DNA of 7,781 nucleotides, from assembly GCA_944385265.1 (NCBI GenBank), contig CALWWO010000067.1:1-7781 (forward strand), read 5' to 3'. This stretch comes from an uncultured Oscillospiraceae bacterium (GTDB lineage: Bacteria; Bacillota_A; Clostridia; Oscillospirales; Oscillospiraceae). A program made the position numbers and the translations under genes. This document shows positions 4,552-7,781 of the stretch, in pieces. Positions within the stretch are counted from its first letter, which is position 1, and the number at the start of each line of letters is the position of its first letter. The notes under the pieces are model-generated. The model saw only the letters and a list, made by a program, of their open reading frames with translations, was not told the DNA's origin and searched no databases.

Positions 4552-6294
4552 TTGGAATTTTCATTGATTGACACGTTGTGGGTATTCCTCGCGGCGATCC
4601 TCGTGTTCTTCATGAACCTTGGCTTTGCCAGCGTCGAATCAGGATTTGCGCGGTCAAAGAACACGGTCAACATACTGTCGAAAAACTTTATCGTTTTCGC
4701 GGTATCCTCCCTGGGCTATATGCTTCTGGGATGGGGGCTCATGTTCGGCGGCGATAATCCGTTCGTTGGAACCGAGCATCTGTTCATACTCGGTAATCAG
4801 GATCTGTCGTTCTACGACGAAACGCTCACCAGTAGCGTACCCTTCTGGGGCAAGTTTTTCTTCCAGCTTGTTTTCTGCGGCACCGCGGCGACCATCGTCT
4901 CCGGCGCTGTTGCCGAGCGTGTAAAGTACGTCACATTCATCATTTTCTCATTTGTTCTGACGCTTGTCATTTACCCGATCGTAGGTCACTGGGTATGGGG
5001 CGGCGGCTGGCTCGCTGACATGGGCTTTATGGACTTCGCCGGCGACTCTGTCGTTCATTCTCTCGGCGGCTGGGCGGCACTTGCAGGTGCATGGCTTCTC
5101 GGTCCACGTATCGGCAAGTACGCTAAGGACGGTACTCCGCAGGCTATCCCGGGCCACAATATGTCGCTGGCAGTCATCGGCCTTTTCGTCCTCTGGCTCG
5201 GCTGGTTTGGCTTCAACCCCGGCTCTACGATGAGCTTCCAGAACCCATCCGACGTTTTCCATATACTTATGACGACGAATACCGGTGCTATAACGGCCGT
5301 GCTCACGTCCACCATAACGTCGTGGATAGTCTTGAAGAAGCCCGATCTCGGCATGACGATCAACGGCTGTCTGGCAGGTCTTGTCGGCGTAACCGGCAGC
5401 TGTGCGTACATCTCGATCGAATCCTCGATCATCATCGGCGCTATCGCAGGCGTGCTCGTAGTATTTGCCGTCTCGTGCTTCGATAAGATGAAAATAGACT
5501 ACCCGGTCGGCGCGACCTCCGTCCATCTCGGCTGCGGCGTATTCGGTACGATCTGCGTAGGTCTCTTCGCGGAAGAGGGCGTAACCTCCCTCTCGGCGAC
5601 GAACGGCCTGTTCTTCGGCGGCGGCTTTGACCTTCTCGGCAAGCAGCTCATAGGCATCGTTGCTATCGGCGCTTTCTCGTTCGTATCTTCCGCGCTTGTA
5701 TGGCTCATACTCAAGAAGACGATGGGCATCCGCGTATCGCGTGAAGAGGAGATTCAGGGTCTTGACATCGGCGAGCACGGCAACATCGCATATCCCGACT
5801 TCGCTCTTGTCGCAGAAGCCATTGTTGACGACGACGAGCCTGTCACAGTCAACGCCGCTCCGGCAGCAGCGCCCGCTGTCAGTGTTGAAAAGGCAGTGCC
5901 TGTCGAGCATCACGAGACCAAGGGCGCAAAGCTTACAAAGGTCACGATACTTACGAACCAGAACAGATTCTCACAGTTACAGGAATCGCTTGATAAGCTC
6001 GGTGTCACCGGCATAACGGTAACGAACGTGTTCGGCTACGGCGCGCAGAAGGGGCACGACCTCTACTTCAGAGGAAGCCCGGTCGTCTCACGCCTGCTGC
6101 CCAAGGTCCAGATCGATATCGTTATCTCCAAGATACCGGTCGACATCATGGTCAAGACTGTTCAGGATACGCTTTATACCGGCAACTACGGCGACGGCAA
6201 GATCTTCATCTATGATGTAGAAGACGTCGTCAAGATCCGCACCGGCGAGCATGGCTATGATGCTCTCCAGGATGAATTCCTCGGTGAGGATTAA
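4552..6294 (+). CDS. amt: Ammonium transporter with fused C-terminal P-II domain
   Basis: 580 residues from TTG at 4552, placed ten bases after the purine-rich AGAGGGG at 4535-4541. The upstream in-frame TTG at 4489 lies inside the leader terminator stem. Residues 1-420 are an Amt/MEP channel of about eleven membrane helices: Asp161 and His169 in DFAGDSVVHSLGG, the second pore His325 in TSVHLGCG, GWFGFNPGS (217-225), and the usual cytoplasmic tail SREEEIQGLDIGEHG. A loose Ala/Pro/Glu-rich linker covers about 425-458. Residues 460-570 are a GlnB/GlnK domain: T-loop GYGAQKGH...LLPK (495-518), B-loop TGNYGDGK (543-550), KIRTGE. Aligned to E. coli GlnK, the pore-plugging Arg47 is kept (Arg507), the 2-oxoglutarate/Mg ligand Gln39 is kept (Gln499), and uridylylated Tyr51 is Val511. 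It presumably forms a trimer in the inner membrane importing ammonium and gated by ATP/ADP and 2-oxoglutarate. Codons favour C-ending forms (ATC, GGC), unlike its neighbours, suggesting high expression. Confidence 0.95.
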   Translation: MEFSLIDTLWVFLAAILVFFMNLGFASVESGFARSKNTVNILSKNFIVFAVSSLGYMLLGWGLMFGGDNPFVGTEHLFILGNQDLSFYDETLTSSVPFWGKFFFQLVFCGTAATIVSGAVAERVKYVTFIIFSFVLTLVIYPIVGHWVWGGGWLADMGFMDFAGDSVVHSLGGWAALAGAWLLGPRIGKYAKDGTPQAIPGHNMSLAVIGLFVLWLGWFGFNPGSTMSFQNPSDVFHILMTTNTGAITAVLTSTITSWIVLKKPDLGMTINGCLAGLVGVTGSCAYISIESSIIIGAIAGVLVVFAVSCFDKMKIDYPVGATSVHLGCGVFGTICVGLFAEEGVTSLSATNGLFFGGGFDLLGKQLIGIVAIGAFSFVSSALVWLILKKTMGIRVSREEEIQGLDIGEHGNIAYPDFALVAEAIVDDDEPVTVNAAPAAAPAVSVEKAVPVEHHETKGAKLTKVTILTNQNRFSQLQESLDKLGVTGITVTNVFGYGAQKGHDLYFRGSPVVSRLLPKVQIDIVISKIPVDIMVKTVQDTLYTGNYGDGKIFIYDVEDVVKIRTGEHGYDALQDEFLGED

Positions 6295-6349
6295 GAGGCC
6301 TTCTTCCTCCAATTAAAAGGCTTACTTATCGGCCGGTATTTAGATAAAA

Positions 6350-6391
6350 GCCCCGGCAAAACGCGATGTGCGTTTTGCCGGGGCGCTTTTT
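6350..6391. terminator. Bidirectional intrinsic terminator after amt
   Basis: A perfect 15-pair stem (6350-6364 with 6370-6384; GCCCCGGCAAAACGC) has the loop GATGT. Two bases later five T's follow on the plus strand (6387-6391). On the minus strand the stem is followed by TTTTATCTA. It therefore serves both amt and the convergent acetyltransferase gene, whose stop is about 40 bases away. Confidence 0.9.
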
Positions 6392-6432
6392 CCGTATAAA
6401 GCTGCGCTGCCATCCGCTAAACAGGTCAGATC

Positions 6433-7020
6433 TTATATATCTCGTTCTATAAAACGGACCGCGGAGTCGTCCCAGTATTTTTTGTAAACTCTGCCGCTGT
6501 TCCCGTCAAGGTTTAGCTGGTACATTCTAAATGTGACTAAAAAATTTTTCGGCTGCCATCGTTCCTCGTATGAATACTTGTACTCCATGCCCAGCCGCTT
6601 CATCACCTCGCCGCTTTTCGGGTTTTTTATATCGTGCGTAGCCGTAATATACGAAACTCCGTCTTTTTTTAAGCGTTCAACAACGGCTTTGCCCGCCTCT
6701 GTAGCGATTCCCTTATGCCGGAATCTTCTGGCGAGCCCATATCCGAGATCGCGGCTGTCGTCTGGACCGACGTTTATATATCCGATAGGATAGTCATCAT
6801 TTTTAAGGCATATTGCGTAGCTGTACGCGCACTTTTTGCCGTATTGGCCCTTAAAGCGGCTTTCATAGAAAACCATCGCCTCCGCCACTGTTTTCAGCGG
6901 AAACCACGGCAAAAACGTGTTCATCTCTTCGTCGCCGAAAAGCTCAAATATGGCATCCATATCATTTTCGGTGAAGCTCCTCAGAATAAGTCTCTCAGTT
7001 TCAAGAACCGGCGTATTCAT
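6433..7020 (-). CDS. RimJ/RimL-type GNAT N-acetyltransferase
   Basis: 195 residues with GGGAGGTG about four bases before the ATG. It opens with the classic LETERLILRSFTENDMDAIFELF (6-28) of the RimJ/RimL-like GNAT branch, which acetylates protein N-termini, ribosomal proteins, antibiotics or small amines. The acetyl-CoA loop is YGLARRFRHKGIATEAGKAV (94-113) with the R-x-x-G-x-A core at 101-106. The late NPKSGEVMKRLGMEY (133-147) is the typical helix before the last strand. The C-terminal tail after about 165 is longer than usual and charged. The true substrate is not visible. It lies 58 bases downstream of the P-loop kinase on the same strand with no terminator between them, so both are probably on one transcript. 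Confidence 0.9.
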   Translation of the reverse strand: MNTPVLETERLILRSFTENDMDAIFELFGDEEMNTFLPWFPLKTVAEAMVFYESRFKGQYGKKCAYSYAICLKNDDYPIGYINVGPDDSRDLGYGLARRFRHKGIATEAGKAVVERLKKDGVSYITATHDIKNPKSGEVMKRLGMEYKYSYEERWQPKNFLVTFRMYQLNLDGNSGRVYKKYWDDSAVRFIERDI

Positions 7021-7078
7021 ATTTCACCTCCCGGGCTTTTCCGCTGTCGTTTAGCTAAATTCCGCCCAAGTTTTGTTT

Positions 7079-7591
7079 TTATAAGTCTATATTAATCCGG
7101 TAACGGCCGTCGATCAAAATGTAATCAAGTCCGTGCTTTCTGCACATCTCAAGATAATGCGCGTTGTCCGCAAGTACCGATGCCATCGTGCAGTACGAGT
7201 CATCAAGCCTGAGCTCTATCGTGTCCGCGTATTTTTTTATATCGTCAAAATGCTGCTCAATATAGCTTCTGCTCATAACAAGGCAGTAAAAGCGAATTTC
7301 GCGCAGATACTCTTCGTCAAAGTCATCTCTCCATCTAAAAGGGATGTAACATCCCTCGATGACAAGGTTCTGTCCGTTTTCGACTGCCGTCTTTATGATC
7401 TCGCGGACGATCGGCCACAGAAACGCCGTAAGTTCATCGTCGTCCTCCGGCGTGAGCGCCGTATTTCCGCTGCGAATAAGTCCCATTTTCAAAAGATCAA
7501 GCGAGAGATACGGATACCCGTACCTCTCCAAAAGCTTCTGCGCCAAAAGCGTCTTTCCCGTATGAGAAGCGCCCGTTATAAGTACGACCAT
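7079..7591 (-). CDS. Small P-loop kinase-like NTPase
   Basis: 170 residues, start preceded by a G-rich ribosome site (GGGGGGT). The Walker A motif is GASHTGKT (7-14). YLSLDLLKMGLIR (28-40) matches the DxxKxGxxR-like substrate segment, and LVIEGCYIPF (76-85) is the second strand with its acidic residue, as in small-molecule kinases of the adenylate kinase/shikimate kinase/zeta-toxin type. Proteins of this look are common in Clostridia and are often labelled adenylate kinase or 2-phosphoglycerate kinase without proof. ATP-dependent phosphotransfer on a small substrate is the reasonable inference; the substrate is unknown. A zeta-type toxin is less likely because no antitoxin gene is adjacent. 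It is probably transcribed together with the downstream acetyltransferase and perhaps with the partial gene upstream, 106 bases away. Confidence 0.8.
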   Translation of the reverse strand: MVVLITGASHTGKTLLAQKLLERYGYPYLSLDLLKMGLIRSGNTALTPEDDDELTAFLWPIVREIIKTAVENGQNLVIEGCYIPFRWRDDFDEEYLREIRFYCLVMSRSYIEQHFDDIKKYADTIELRLDDSYCTMASVLADNAHYLEMCRKHGLDYILIDGRYRINIDL

Positions 7592-7618
7592 TACAGACCC
7601 CCCAAACAGTCTCTCGCC

Positions 7619-7639
7619 GGACGGGTTTTAGCCCCGTCC
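7619..7639. other. Stem-loop in the leader of the kinase gene
   Basis: GGACGGG (7619-7625) pairs with CCCGTCC (7633-7639) around a 7-base loop, 28 bases before the kinase start on the minus strand. No T-run follows it on that strand. It may be a processing or stability element between the upstream gene and the kinase, or chance in GC-rich DNA. Confidence 0.3.
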
Positions 7640-7697
7640 CGCGCCCTGTCTCGTCTTAAGCCCCTCTGTTTTTCCTCGTCCGCATTTTGACGGTGTA

Positions 7698-7781
7698 TTA
7701 TTCCTCGTCGATGCGCTCGATCCTGAATATTACCGGCCTTGTTCCGTCGGAACAACAGGCGATCATCGTGTTTTCCTCTTT
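7698..7781 (-). CDS. 3' end of an unidentified gene, cut by the window edge
   Basis: Reading in from the right edge on the minus strand gives 27 open codons and then TAA at 7698-7700. The peptide begins KEENTMIACCSDG and ends VIFRIERIDEE. The alternating charged and hydrophobic end looks like genuine protein and has normal codon use for this window. It is too short to name. An internal ATG exists, so an upstream start cannot be confirmed, but the frame stays open to the edge. No terminator lies between it and the kinase gene. Confidence 0.45.
   Translation of the reverse strand, partial: KEENTMIACCSDGTRPVIFRIERIDEE

Noticed and set aside
4948..5913. Long open frame on the minus strand, 321 codons
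   Set aside because: It lies wholly opposite the well-supported amt gene. Its charged, low-complexity product has no family look, so it is a shadow of codon bias.
7133..7690. Plus-strand open frame of 185 codons
   Set aside because: It is antisense to the kinase gene, which carries a clear Walker A motif and a ribosome site.
1..7781. parS sites, CRISPR arrays, tRNA genes, insertion sequences, or phage or toxin-antitoxin genes
   Set aside because: Read for but not seen: no TGTTTCACGTGAAACA-like core, no regularly spaced repeats, no cloverleaf-like segment, and no transposase or integrase motifs in any plausible frame.

Overview
The window looks like chromosomal DNA of a moderately GC-rich anaerobic Firmicute, probably an uncultured or gut-type member of the Clostridia. 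This is inferred from strong AGGAGG-type ribosome sites, consensus sigma-A promoters, intrinsic hairpin-plus-T terminators, a Noc-type ParB homologue, heavy use of ATA isoleucine codons and a TTG start. No rRNA, tRNA, CRISPR array, transposase or phage gene was seen.

Layout. Bases 115-921 (+) encode a Noc-like nucleoid occlusion/ParB-family protein. Bases 1058-2446 (+), behind a near-consensus promoter and closed by a terminator, encode a cytoplasmic protein of the neutral-ceramidase metallohydrolase family. Bases 2519-3343 (+) encode a GNAT acetyltransferase with an extra N-terminal half. A strong hairpin at 3424-3460 separates it from a convergent small membrane-anchored protein (3482-3889, -). 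Then comes about 550 bases without a gene (3905-4435), which holds a triplicated GCGTCCGGC motif and several inverted repeats.

The centrepiece is 4378-6391: two candidate promoters, an inverted repeat around the first, a complete intrinsic terminator immediately after the second promoter, and then an ammonium transporter gene whose product carries a fused C-terminal P-II (GlnB/GlnK) domain. The design suggests ammonium uptake controlled twice: transcriptionally by premature termination or by operator binding, and after translation by a P-II domain tethered to the channel. The P-II T-loop keeps the arginine used by GlnK to plug AmtB but lacks the tyrosine used for uridylylation.

Downstream of a bidirectional terminator (6350-6391), the minus strand carries a likely small operon: the 3' end of an unidentified gene (7698-7781), a small P-loop kinase (7079-7591) and a RimJ/RimL-type acetyltransferase (6433-7020). 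Apart from ammonium sensing and uptake, the genes show no shared pathway. The window reads as ordinary chromosomal backbone with one unusual regulatory region, not as a mobile island.
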